From Acholoe squamosa (Eukaryota; Annelida; Polychaeta; Phyllodocida; Polynoidae): DNA of 64,000 nucleotides. The notes under the pieces were generated by a model. The model did no database searches, had not been told where the DNA came from, and saw nothing but the letters and a program-made list of their open reading frames with translations. Position numbers and translations under genes: made by a program. Location: the NCBI GenBank assembly GCA_949317995.1, contig OX439039.1, positions 20,265,282 through 20,329,281 on the forward strand, read 5' to 3'. Shown piece by piece: positions 55,327 to 64,000 of this stretch (position 1 is the first letter of the stretch; each line of letters opens with the position of its first letter).

Positions 55327-58300
55327 CTAGGTTACGGCAGTCTGTAGCAACCTTGGACTGCGTCTAAGAGGTTTTGAGGCCTCTTTTATTGACCTGGTAT
55401 CCATAAGAGCCTTTTCCAAGGTCTTCTTAGCCTTAGAAGGACCTTTCCTCTTATTTTTACCTGCGCCTGCCGAGACTTTTTGTATCTTCCCCTGCTTTCC
55501 GGATGTTACGACAGGGGGCACCACCCTCTTCGGGTCTGCAACCTTCCGTGGCCGCCCAGGTCCTCGCTTTCGGGTCGGTACCACTTCGAGTTGCTTAACA
55601 CGACTCTGTTCCATTACTTCCAATAGACCATCGCCGTACATTTCGGTGGAGGTATCCCTCCCCCTCCATGGGCGTAGTCTCGCTACATTTGACTTGTAAC
55701 ATTTACCAAGCTGTGATTTAATAATCACTGTGCAATCACTAATAACCTCAGTTATAGTGAAAGGTCCATCCCAATTACTGGCTAATTTCAGGTTAGCTAG
55801 AGGTTGGTGTAGACGCAGTACTCTATCCCCTAGATTAAAAAATCTAGCTTTTAGACCTGTGTCATAGCCAACTTTCTGCCAACGCGCAGTTTTCTGCAAC
55901 TCGTCTCTAACCCTCTCATAGGCTTGTTTGAAATTATCCCGTAGGGATTCTACAAACATCACCTGGCAAGGGGCTTCCGGATTCATTCTTATTACGCCGA
56001 ACACCAAATCGGCTGGCATAATCAAATCCTCTCCAAAAACGAGGAGATTAGGAGAACAGTTTGTGCTCGAATGCACAGTGCCATTATAGGCATGTACCAC
56101 GAATTCACATTGTTCATCCCAATCATCCATCTGCTCATTTACCAGAGACTTCAATACTTGGATCAAAGTCCTATTGAATCTCTCTACTTGTCCATCGCTC
56201 TGTGGTCTATAGGGATTAGTTCTTGTCTTGCAGATCGCCAGACAATTACACATCTCCTGCCACAGACTAGACTCAAATTCTCTGCCTTGGTCACTATGTA
56301 ACATGAGTGGGACACCTAGGTGCAGCACCCACCCTTTTACAAAGGCCATAGCACAAGTAACAGCCTTATGATCCGGTAAAGGAAACACTCGGGTGTACTT
56401 GGTATAATAATCAGACACGACCATCATACACGTGTTGCCACTAGGAGTGGGGGGAATCCCACTAATAATGTCAACAGCTATTCTAGCAAACCTTACACCA
56501 AACAGTTCCTGGGATAATGGCAGCTTGCCTAACCCGGGTCCTGGTTTGTTCTTACAGCACTCGGGACAGGTCTCCACCCATCGGGTGAGATCTGTACTCA
56601 TGCCGGGCCAATAGTATCGTCTGGTCAGACGTTCTAGAGACCGTTTCTTTCCAAAGTGCCCACTAGTTCTATGTCCATGACAGAAATACATAATATCTCG
56701 TCGCATAGCACTAGGTATGACAACTTGCAAGGTTTTGTTCCTATTAGAATGGTTCTTCCATCGAAACAGAATACCATCCCGGACTTTTAGCTCGGCCCAT
56801 TGAGCTAAGAATCGTCTCATCTCTCTGTTCTCCAATGACACTACGGGTCTTGGGGGACAGATACCCTGATTAAGGAATTTAATCAAACGTGATGTGACTG
56901 CATCAGACTTCTGGAACTGCCTGATGGTCTCCAAGGACCAATTCAAGACATGTTCCGGATGGGTTTCGAATGGAACTCGAACCCCTGCCAACACAGCATT
57001 GTGTGCTCCACAATCAGTGCACTCAGCATTTGCACATTTCCTCACTGGGATTCTAGACAAAGCATCTGCATTCAAATGCTTTGCCCCGGCTCGGTGTTCA
57101 ATCTGGCTGTGATTTAGACCGAATTCGGATAGGTGCGCTAACCAGCGACCTATCATCCCCTCTGCATCTTTGAAGTTCAATAACCATCTGAGGGAAGAGT
57201 GATCAGTCCGTAGAGTGAAATCACTCCCCCACAAAAAGTGCTTGAACTTCTTCGTATAGACCACCACAGCCAACAACTCACGTTTAGTGGTACAATAGTT
57301 TCTTTGAGATTTACTCAACGTGTTACTAGCGAAGGCTATAGGAACTTCGACCCCATCCTGGACCTGAGAAAGGGCGGCTCCTATGCTTTCATTACTAGCA
57401 TCAGTATCTAGAATGAAATGATCATTCTCCGTGGGGTATCTCAACACAGGTGTGATAGCAAACAAATCCTTTATTTTCATAAAGGCCTCGTCTTGCTCGG
57501 GTCCCCAAGGGAATCGTTCCTTTCTGATCCCGGGTGTCCAGTGGGACAAACTCTGGATAGGAAAGGCAACCCTTGAATATCCTGGGATAAAGTCCCGGTA
57601 GTAGGAACAGAATCCGAGGAAGGACCTAACTTCTTTCGCATTCGTGGGTGCTTGCCAATTTGACACGGCATCCAGTTTCTCCGGATCGGCTTTAATCCCT
57701 TCATTCGAGATTATTCGCCCCAAGTAATTAATAGATCTTTTGAAAAGATCGCACTTCTTGGGTTTCAGCTTCAAACCATTAGTTATGATCCTTTCCAGGA
57801 CCATACCTAAATTTTCCAAGCATTCTTCGTATGTCTTTCCAAAGACAATCACATCGTCTAGATAGACGAGACATTTCTTCCATAAAAGGTCACTTAATAA
57901 AGTTTCCATCATGGCTTCAAATGTCGCCGGTGCATTGCACAATCCAAACGGCATCACATTATACTGGAATAATCCAATATGACTGGAAAAGGCCGTCTTC
58001 TCCATATCTTTAGGATGCATACCCACTTGCCAGTACCCGGATTGTAAGTCTAGAGAGCAATACCATTGCTTACCTCCAAGGGAGTCTATAGTCTCATCGA
58101 TCCGTGGTAAGGGATATGAATTCTTCTTGGTCATACCATTCAATTTCCGGTAATCTATGCAGAAACGGATGCTACCATCTTTCTTGGTCACCATGCACAC
58201 AGGGCTAGACCAAGGACTGGTTGATGGAATTATTACATCCTGTTCAAGCATTTTAGCTATCTCCTCCTCAGCTACCCTTTTTTTGGCTAGTGGGAGTCTT

Positions 58301-59520
58301 CTATAAGGAATCTTAAAAGGTTCATTCTCACCAGTGTCAATCGTATGCAGTACTTTATCGGTACGCCCCAATTGTTCACTCGGTGCTGCAAAAGCTTTAC
58401 GGTACTTGTACAACAAGTCAGTTAGAGCTTCACGTTGTTCATCACTTTCTACATGGCTTTCGGCTACTAGAGTGTCTAGTTCCGGGCTCCTTTCGGGTGG
58501 GATAGGGGCTCCGGGTGCCGAAACATGTTTACAGTCTTCTATCAATTCGGATAAGACAACCGATCCAAGGATCGTATCCTTCTGTACATAGACAGTCTTG
58601 TTACCGGTATTGGATATAGGAACCACCGTCCAAGCAGCGTTAGCTACTAGAACATCAGCGGATTCCAATCCGATACTTGACAACATGGCCATGTCTGGCT
58701 CTACAACTCCAGTTTTTCCTGAAAACTGTCTGTCCGCTCGACATAAGACATCACAGGCTGTGCCTGGTGGTATCTTAACAGTCTGGGCTACACTGGCTAC
58801 ACTGCTTACTTGCCTAAGTACACATTGTACTTCGAGATGGTACGGGTCTCTCACTTCCAATATTCCCCTCTGGGAATCTAACCTTGCTCCATATAATGCA
58901 GCAAAATCCAGACCGAGTATACCATCATCCGCGATGTTCGCCACAGTAGGGGTAAGGATGAAGTCCTTATCTTCCTGTAGACTGAACCTCATACATGTTC
59001 TACCGAACGTTTGTATCATGCTACCGTCGGCCGTACGAGCATTTCCTTCCGTTGTGAAAGTTTCATGATTCGTAGGCAAAAGATCGTAGAATCTCTTGGC
59101 AATACAGGAGTGGCTAGCACCCGTATCGACAAGAAACTCAGCGGATCTACCACTCACAGATACAACTGCGTACCACCTCCTACCTTTCAAGTAGGTAGGA
59201 CTACTTGCATACTTAGCAAGTTCCGTCTTAGCGCCGAGGTCAAATCCACATCCCTTTAAGAATTCGAGACAAGGATGACCCGGGGGGAACTGGGCACACC
59301 CCACCCTGGCCAACTCATTGGCCGCTCCCTCTGGACTGATATCGGGTTTCCCCTCTGTGTTCTTCTGCCGGTTCTTGACACCTGGTGTACTATCAGTCTC
59401 CCCAGCCTCATGAGTAAGGAACTGATCAGGCTCCTTAGCTTCACTGCTGGGCGAAATCGCTAGAGGATTCTTGCCAGTACCGCAAGCTGCGATAGGCTGG
59501 CAGTCATGGCAATCACTCAC
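55327..59520 (-). CDS. pol: Gypsy Pol: protease, reverse transcriptase, RNase H, integrase
   Basis: About 1397 codons from the GTG at 59,520, but the frame is open further upstream and overlaps the end of gag in the -1 frame, so translation probably arrives by frameshift. Protease DTGA is at residues 132-135. RT spans about 430-650 with YLDDV at 553-557. RNase H spans about 703-830 (catalytic LDTDAS, then RTDHSSLRWL). The integrase zinc site HHCC is at about 958-989 and the DDE triad at D1017, D1077 and E1113 (35 residues between the last two). The C-terminal tail is Lys-rich with an AT-hook GRPRK at 1322-1326, instead of a chromodomain. All catalytic residues are present, so the enzyme may be active. 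Confidence 0.96.
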   Translation of the reverse strand: MSDCHDCQPIAACGTGKNPLAISPSSEAKEPDQFLTHEAGETDSTPGVKNRQKNTEGKPDISPEGAANELARVGCAQFPPGHPCLEFLKGCGFDLGAKTELAKYASSPTYLKGRRWYAVVSVSGRSAEFLVDTGASHSCIAKRFYDLLPTNHETFTTEGNARTADGSMIQTFGRTCMRFSLQEDKDFILTPTVANIADDGILGLDFAALYGARLDSQRGILEVRDPYHLEVQCVLRQVSSVASVAQTVKIPPGTACDVLCRADRQFSGKTGVVEPDMAMLSSIGLESADVLVANAAWTVVPISNTGNKTVYVQKDTILGSVVLSELIEDCKHVSAPGAPIPPERSPELDTLVAESHVESDEQREALTDLLYKYRKAFAAPSEQLGRTDKVLHTIDTGENEPFKIPYRRLPLAKKRVAEEEIAKMLEQDVIIPSTSPWSSPVCMVTKKDGSIRFCIDYRKLNGMTKKNSYPLPRIDETIDSLGGKQWYCSLDLQSGYWQVGMHPKDMEKTAFSSHIGLFQYNVMPFGLCNAPATFEAMMETLLSDLLWKKCLVYLDDVIVFGKTYEECLENLGMVLERIITNGLKLKPKKCDLFKRSINYLGRIISNEGIKADPEKLDAVSNWQAPTNAKEVRSFLGFCSYYRDFIPGYSRVAFPIQSLSHWTPGIRKERFPWGPEQDEAFMKIKDLFAITPVLRYPTENDHFILDTDASNESIGAALSQVQDGVEVPIAFASNTLSKSQRNYCTTKRELLAVVVYTKKFKHFLWGSDFTLRTDHSSLRWLLNFKDAEGMIGRWLAHLSEFGLNHSQIEHRAGAKHLNADALSRIPVRKCANAECTDCGAHNAVLAGVRVPFETHPEHVLNWSLETIRQFQKSDAVTSRLIKFLNQGICPPRPVVSLENREMRRFLAQWAELKVRDGILFRWKNHSNRNKTLQVVIPSAMRRDIMYFCHGHRTSGHFGKKRSLERLTRRYYWPGMSTDLTRWVETCPECCKNKPGPGLGKLPLSQELFGVRFARIAVDIISGIPPTPSGNTCMMVVSDYYTKYTRVFPLPDHKAVTCAMAFVKGWVLHLGVPLMLHSDQGREFESSLWQEMCNCLAICKTRTNPYRPQSDGQVERFNRTLIQVLKSLVNEQMDDWDEQCEFVVHAYNGTVHSSTNCSPNLLVFGEDLIMPADLVFGVIRMNPEAPCQVMFVESLRDNFKQAYERVRDELQKTARWQKVGYDTGLKARFFNLGDRVLRLHQPLANLKLASNWDGPFTITEVISDCTVIIKSQLGKCYKSNVARLRPWRGRDTSTEMYGDGLLEVMEQSRVKQLEVVPTRKRGPGRPRKVADPKRVVPPVVTSGKQGKIQKVSAGAGKNKRKGPSKAKKTLEKALMDTRSIKEASKPLRRSPRLLQTAVT

Positions 59521-59558
59521 TCTGGGGGTAATCCGGTTGCCATTGTGGACACCCCCTC

Positions 59559-62300
59559 TCAGTTTTCCTTCTTCACTGAGTCCTCCTTACCCGGATTGCT
59601 CCGGTAACGAGTGTTTCTATAAACTGGCTTATCTGCCTCACACTCGGCAGCATAATGCCCAGTTTCCTGACATCGGAAGCATGTCACAACACTCCTATCA
59701 GGCTTAGGCCTCCTAAGATTTTCAGTAATCTTCTTTACCAAATTGTTAACCAGGTCCTCTGATAGAGAAGGACCCGTCGTGGGTTTGGTATCGGGTTGAG
59801 TCACAGGAGGTTTAGAAGTGATCACTTTCTCCTTGACGTAACCCGGTTTCTTTCCCCAGTTCCGGTTGTACCGGGGGTTCCCTTGGCCAATGGCCCCAAC
59901 GTTTTCATCTTCGTCAGGTTCCCCTGATTCGGATGAATCGGTTTCGGGTATTCCCTCCGGGATTATCATTGCTGACATCCGTTGGGGTACCTTCCCGGCA
60001 AAGATACGGGCCTTTCGATCATAATGATCTAGGGACTGGAACAAATCTGTCAAAGAGGCATCATTCTTCCAAGCTTCACAGGCTACTGTCCTGTGTTCTT
60101 GATTCCGCAATCCTTCAATGAATTGTTTAAACATCTCATCTAGGAAGCATTCATCATCTAGTCTCCATTGAGGTCTGGCTTTATGCAACAGTCGTTGACA
60201 TTCTAAGCCGAACACTTTGGCAGACTCCTTGGGCTTCTGTGTTCTTTTAGTGAACGTCAGCCAAGGGTCTTCTCCAACTATATTCCCATATAAATATGAA
60301 GCAATCTCTATGAGTTCATCATACTTCATATGGGCTGAGAGTCCTGTTATTTGAGAATCTCTCCATTGTTCCACGGCTCCTTTTCCGTCGCCTTCCTTTA
60401 ACCAGCATACTAAATAAGGCAGAGCTTCCGCTTTACCCCATCCATTGCAGTTAAAGACATCTGCGCAGCCTTGATACTCCTCCTTCCAAGTGTTCTTGGC
60501 ATTAAAGGGGGTAGGTATCTTAGCTACTCTACGAGCCGGATTCGTGGATCCAGTAAGGGTTAAACCCTTACTCCATTCCATGATCTCCGTATCGTCCAGA
60601 CCTTGATTGTAACAATCAACACCTAAGTTAGCAATCGCTGCATTAGAATCATGCAGCGCTTGTAACCCTGGAGAAAGAGATACTCGGCGACTGAGTCTCT
60701 TTTTCCTTGGAGGATTCGTACCATAAGTACTTCCAAAGCCTCCGGATGGTGGTCCTCCTCCACCTCCTGATCCCCCTGCTCCGTATGGAGGCACCTGTGA
60801 AAAGGTGTATCCACTGGTTTGGGGAGCCGGCCCTGGACCATTGGTGGGTTGTGTATTTCCACCAAAGCTAAAGAAACCACTATTGGGATTAGTGTTTCCT
60901 CCTGTTCCATACGACTGATTTCCATTATTGAAACCAGTCCCACTGGCAGAGGGTCTGCTCCTGGAACGATCGCTTGAGGGTCCGGATCCTTGATCACATC
61001 CGGATTGCCCCCCAGCTGTACTGGAACCTCCGGATGCTCGTCCGGTTGTTCCTCCGGACGTGTTCCGGGTGTTACCATTGGACGGATTCGTTCCTGTTTG
61101 GGACTGATTCCATCCATACTGGGCATACGGGCCATTTGGTCCCCCTAAAGGTGACTGTTGTGGCCATCCGCCGTCAAAGGTGGAGCTTCTTGCCGAGCGG
61201 CTTTGTTTAGCTCCACTCGCAGAATTATCCCCTTTATTTCCCGTACCTAGACCAAGAGGTATAGAGGTATTATCTGTAAATCTAACCTGATGACTCTTTA
61301 CTCCTTCATAACGAGGTACAGTTGTCTCTGTTACCCCGTCATTGCCCCTCAAAGAGAACATCTGGTTACTTGTCGTGTTTAGGGCAATTCCTGAAACGGT
61401 GAAGTCTGATTCAAGAGTGCCTACTGCACGACCAGTATCTTCTAGATACTTTGACATCTGGATAGCTTTAGCCTCCAGTTCGGAATAATCATCCATCATT
61501 TTAGTCTGTTTAACAGCCAAATCTGTGGATTCGCGTATCAATTGATCTTTGAGTTTTTCATGCTCATCGGTCTGTTTTTGGTACGTTTCCCGAGCATCTT
61601 TGAAGGCTGATTCTATTTTCTTCAGCTCTTCTTGATACTTGCCGTAGGCCGATTGAGTTGAATTTAACTCTTGTTTAGTTCTATTCAACTCATCATACGA
61701 GGCTCTGTATTCCAGATCCGCCGTATATAGTGCATCACGATACTGTTCGTGCTGGAGTTGAAAATCTTGCTTTTCTTTCTCCATCTGATCCAACAACAAT
61801 TGTTGTTGGCGTCTACAACTCTGGTCGTAATCGAGACGTTCCGATATCAACTGTTTGTTTTCAGTCAGAATCTTGTCTCGGGTTCCGGTCAGTGTAATAA
61901 GATCCTTCTGGATCTTCTCGTATTCAGCTCTCATGTCTTCAAGCTCGTCCATTTTGTTCTTTTCGAATCCACATTTTTGGTGTTTAATTCGAGAACTGTA
62001 TGGAGTTTCAAACATACCTGCACTAGGCTTTGGTACCTCAAATGGTAATTTACCAAATTGAGCAGTACTTTTATGCATTGGTGCAGGTTTCGAAGTACCT
62101 CCTGGCATGAATAAGGAGTCTCCAAATTCATCCAGTTCATGATGTAAGTTTCTTCTTACATCTTCTAACCCATCAGGGTAGTGTTCTAGTGGATCCCTCC
62201 ACTCCGTACCTTGGGGTGGTGACTTGATTTCACCATCCTCCATCGGGGAGTCTAGCTCGCGATTTGGGCCATTTCCCCTAACTGGGCTCAGCTCAGTCAT
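59559..62300 (-). CDS. gag: Gypsy Gag with coiled coil and CCHC zinc knuckle
   Basis: 913 residues from ATG 62,300, large for Gypsy Gag. The N-terminus is acidic. A long coiled coil runs at about residues 115-290 (motif KIQKDLITLTGTRDKILTEN). A Gly/Ser/Gln-rich low-complexity stretch spans about 370-540. The retrotransposon capsid domain lies at about 600-770 (motif YLYGNIVGEDPWLTFTKRTQ). One CCHC zinc knuckle (CFRCQETGHYAAEC) near 880 binds the RNA genome. The stop at 59,559 lies 38 nt before the pol start codon noted, with pol open in the -1 frame through this junction. It assembles the virus-like particle in the cytoplasm. Confidence 0.95.
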   Translation of the reverse strand: MTELSPVRGNGPNRELDSPMEDGEIKSPPQGTEWRDPLEHYPDGLEDVRRNLHHELDEFGDSLFMPGGTSKPAPMHKSTAQFGKLPFEVPKPSAGMFETPYSSRIKHQKCGFEKNKMDELEDMRAEYEKIQKDLITLTGTRDKILTENKQLISERLDYDQSCRRQQQLLLDQMEKEKQDFQLQHEQYRDALYTADLEYRASYDELNRTKQELNSTQSAYGKYQEELKKIESAFKDARETYQKQTDEHEKLKDQLIRESTDLAVKQTKMMDDYSELEAKAIQMSKYLEDTGRAVGTLESDFTVSGIALNTTSNQMFSLRGNDGVTETTVPRYEGVKSHQVRFTDNTSIPLGLGTGNKGDNSASGAKQSRSARSSTFDGGWPQQSPLGGPNGPYAQYGWNQSQTGTNPSNGNTRNTSGGTTGRASGGSSTAGGQSGCDQGSGPSSDRSRSRPSASGTGFNNGNQSYGTGGNTNPNSGFFSFGGNTQPTNGPGPAPQTSGYTFSQVPPYGAGGSGGGGGPPSGGFGSTYGTNPPRKKRLSRRVSLSPGLQALHDSNAAIANLGVDCYNQGLDDTEIMEWSKGLTLTGSTNPARRVAKIPTPFNAKNTWKEEYQGCADVFNCNGWGKAEALPYLVCWLKEGDGKGAVEQWRDSQITGLSAHMKYDELIEIASYLYGNIVGEDPWLTFTKRTQKPKESAKVFGLECQRLLHKARPQWRLDDECFLDEMFKQFIEGLRNQEHRTVACEAWKNDASLTDLFQSLDHYDRKARIFAGKVPQRMSAMIIPEGIPETDSSESGEPDEDENVGAIGQGNPRYNRNWGKKPGYVKEKVITSKPPVTQPDTKPTTGPSLSEDLVNNLVKKITENLRRPKPDRSVVTCFRCQETGHYAAECEADKPVYRNTRYRSNPGKEDSVKKEN

Positions 62301-62329
62301 TTCTGACTGCGCTTACCCGAAGACCAACT

Positions 62330-62342
62330 GGTCACGGCACCA
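62330..62342 (-). other. Primer binding site, tRNA-His type
   Basis: TGGTGCCGTGACC on the minus strand, one base inside the 5' LTR. The first 11 bases complement the 3' end of animal tRNA-His (TCACGGCA plus CCA, recalled from memory). Confidence 0.75.
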
Positions 62343-62343
62343 G

Positions 62344-62761
62344 TGTAGTGGTTCGTCTCGTTAAGTTAGATTAAATCATAACGAAGAGAGAGAAAAGTTT
62401 CCGGGTAGGCAACCGAGCTTTTATTTCATAGCTTGCGTTACATACGATCACAGCCTCAGAGGACTACATGCTGCTAGTGCATTCGGTTACCCTTTCGGGT
62501 AACAACCTGGTTGAGCAGTGGGTAAACCACTACTGAGGAACCTAGGGCTAGGACCAGCCTTATATAGGGGAAAAGCCCGCGAAACTCAGACCGGCCACGT
62601 GACGTGTGGCAGACGAGTGGTAGGCCCCCTGGTGTAGTGGATACGAACCCAGAGGCAGGTGCTGCCACCTGCCATCCGGATTCCCCCACCACACCCGAAG
62701 GACCTAGGTCTGAGTCTCACGGGTGCATGAACGTTAAAGTGTAAAATACCATACCCCTACA
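62344..62761 (-). repeat. 5' LTR of the Gypsy element
   Basis: 418 bp, identical to the other LTR except one base. TATA box at 62558-62568 and AATAAA at 62420-62425, both on the minus strand. Confidence 0.95.
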
Positions 62762-64000
62762 CAATCAACACCATGAACCATGTAAACAGTACTTATAATT
62801 GTAAAAGTTTCCAGTAGGTGGCAGTACTGCTCTCTGCTCTCACGACATCCATTTCTGGCAAAGGCACTCTCCAAGCATGACTGGGGTATGCTATGCCTAT
62901 AGAGGTTTGTAGAATCTGCTGGGAACCTAACATCCTCTCAGGATCATGGTGCCTTGGTGGTTTCCCGCCAGAAGGCTGAATTATGTGCTTTGTGATAACT
63001 CTGTAGTTAAGGTACAAAGACCTGTCTCTGATGATTGCTACATAGTCAGATCATGAGAGGACAACATATGAACCCATTTTAGACATGTTTTGAATGATTT
63101 ACTTGTTTGACCCTTTAGCAAGTATACACACTTTAATAGACATTGGCATGTAGAGATCTATCCATTAGTACCACTTACAATGTTAAAGTTGCCTTAGATC
63201 ACCAAAAAAACCAATATAACTGCCATAAAATACTGATAGAAATTACCCTAAAGAGAGATGATAATACAATGTTAAACTGAAAATATTGTCTATATCTTTT
63301 TTCTTAGTATTGATTCCACAAGATTCATTTATGTAGGATTTATATGGCCATGGTTGCAATGAATGACAGAAGTCCCAGAGTTAGATATGCACATGTATGA
63401 GTTGTATGATCCAATTTATTCAAAGGTTCTTCTAGTTCTAATGATACTGGTAGTACACACATCAAAGAGAGAGAGAGAGAGAGTCCTTTAACCAATAGAA
63501 GGTATTAACATATCGAATGTGACAGTGTTATCAATAATGTAGATCAAGAATAAGAATCACAAACTAAACTCACATTGCCTGTATAGTTATATTCTAAGGA
63601 ATTATCATCAATCTAGACCCAAGGATACATGAATTGGACCATAAGAAGGCAAAATCTGGCCTGTGAAACTATTGTTCACTCACACCTCACTTTTCTGTGA
63701 AAGAAAAAATCTTGCCCTAATGCATCCAAAATGGCCCAAGGCGTATCCCAAGAGTCTCCCAGTGGCACATTTTACCGTTTTACAGTTTCGGTACACAAAA
63801 AGCTATCTATGGACACCCACACACATCTTTAACAATATTTCGGGGCAATTTCATCGAATTTCCTTAACTCCTCTGAGTTGATTTTGCTGAGACCCGGATG
63901 TGAGCCACTTCCGCCGGAGGACAGGAAGTCATCTTCCTGTTCCCGCACTGTTTTTCCTGCTGTGAGTGAATTTGGTGTGCATTGAAAATCACTATTATCT
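62762..64000. other. Non-coding flank right of the Gypsy element
   Basis: No gene recognised. 63,100-63,290 is a diverged copy of the 47.6-48.2 kb tandem repeat (landmarks GAGATCTATCCATTAGT and AATGTTAAACTGAAAA). A short GA repeat lies at 63,467-63,482. At 63,910-63,945 are two ETS-type motifs, CACTTCCGCCGG and AGGAAGTCATCTTCCT. The rest is unplaced. Confidence 0.65.

Larger units (their letters stand above)
49286..62761 (-). mobile_element. Complete young Ty3/Gypsy LTR retrotransposon, 13.5 kb, with third ORF
   Basis: Bounded by two 418-bp LTRs (TGTAGTGG...CCCTACA) that differ at one base by my reading (G at 49,553, A at 62,611). Target duplication CAAT at 49282-49285 and 62762-62765. On the minus strand the order is 5' LTR, primer site, gag, pol (protease, RT, RNase H, integrase), ORF3, small ORF, 84-bp repeats, polypurine tract, 3' LTR. 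All large ORFs are open, so it could be active. At 13.5 kb it is much longer than typical Gypsy elements (5-9 kb). It is more GC-rich than the flanking DNA and it interrupts a repeat whose relatives lie on both sides. Confidence 0.95.

Overview
The window looks like a repeat-rich stretch of a metazoan nuclear genome, probably a marine invertebrate; I cannot name the species. Supporting signs are the mix of mobile elements (Polinton/Maverick-like virus, DIRS, Crypton, LINE, tRNA-derived SINEs, foldback MITEs, a large LTR retrotransposon), intronless virus-type genes with TATA boxes, death-fold proteins, and no host gene with clear exons.

1-13.8 kb: the right part of a Polinton/adintovirus-like element, cut by the left edge. 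On the minus strand, reading leftward, are a tandem death-domain protein, a packaging ATPase, a small basic protein with a hydrophobic tail, a 317-residue protein and a chromodomain integrase, with junctions of +13, +1, +6 and -19 nt. To their right are a 207-residue orphan and a protein with an EndoU-like nuclease signature. On the plus strand are a protein with three SUMO-interacting motifs and the protein-primed PolB, whose frame is broken three times. An 81-bp palindromic tandem repeat, a cysteine-rich orphan gene and a promoter-like CCAAT/CRE/ETS cluster follow. Capsid and protease genes are not in the window. The genes between the packaging ATPase and PolB (death fold, SUMO, RNase-like, orphan) look like a host-interaction island and are the most interesting part.

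13.8-27.6 kb: mostly non-coding and repeat-rich. It holds several nonautonomous terminal-inverted-repeat elements (one with a possible excision footprint in a neighbouring duplicate) and a decayed DIRS retrotransposon. 27.6-29.8 kb: a second virus-like island with a broken tandem death-domain gene, an intact gene with a possible HORMA fold, and a dense E2F/CCAAT/E-box/octamer cluster.

29.8-49.3 kb: non-coding repeats, SINEs, diverged duplications, a LINE with endonuclease and reverse transcriptase (one frame break), and a Crypton tyrosine recombinase in which a TGA sits where the conserved arginine is expected.

49,286-62,761: a complete, very young 13.5-kb Ty3/Gypsy (Metaviridae) element on the minus strand. 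Its 418-bp LTRs differ at one base by my reading. It has a 4-bp target duplication, a tRNA-His-type primer site, a polypurine tract, intact gag, pol in the -1 frame, and an unusual third ORF of about 1225 codons with zinc-finger-like clusters and its own CpG-rich promoter-like leader. 62.8-64 kb: flanking repeat DNA.
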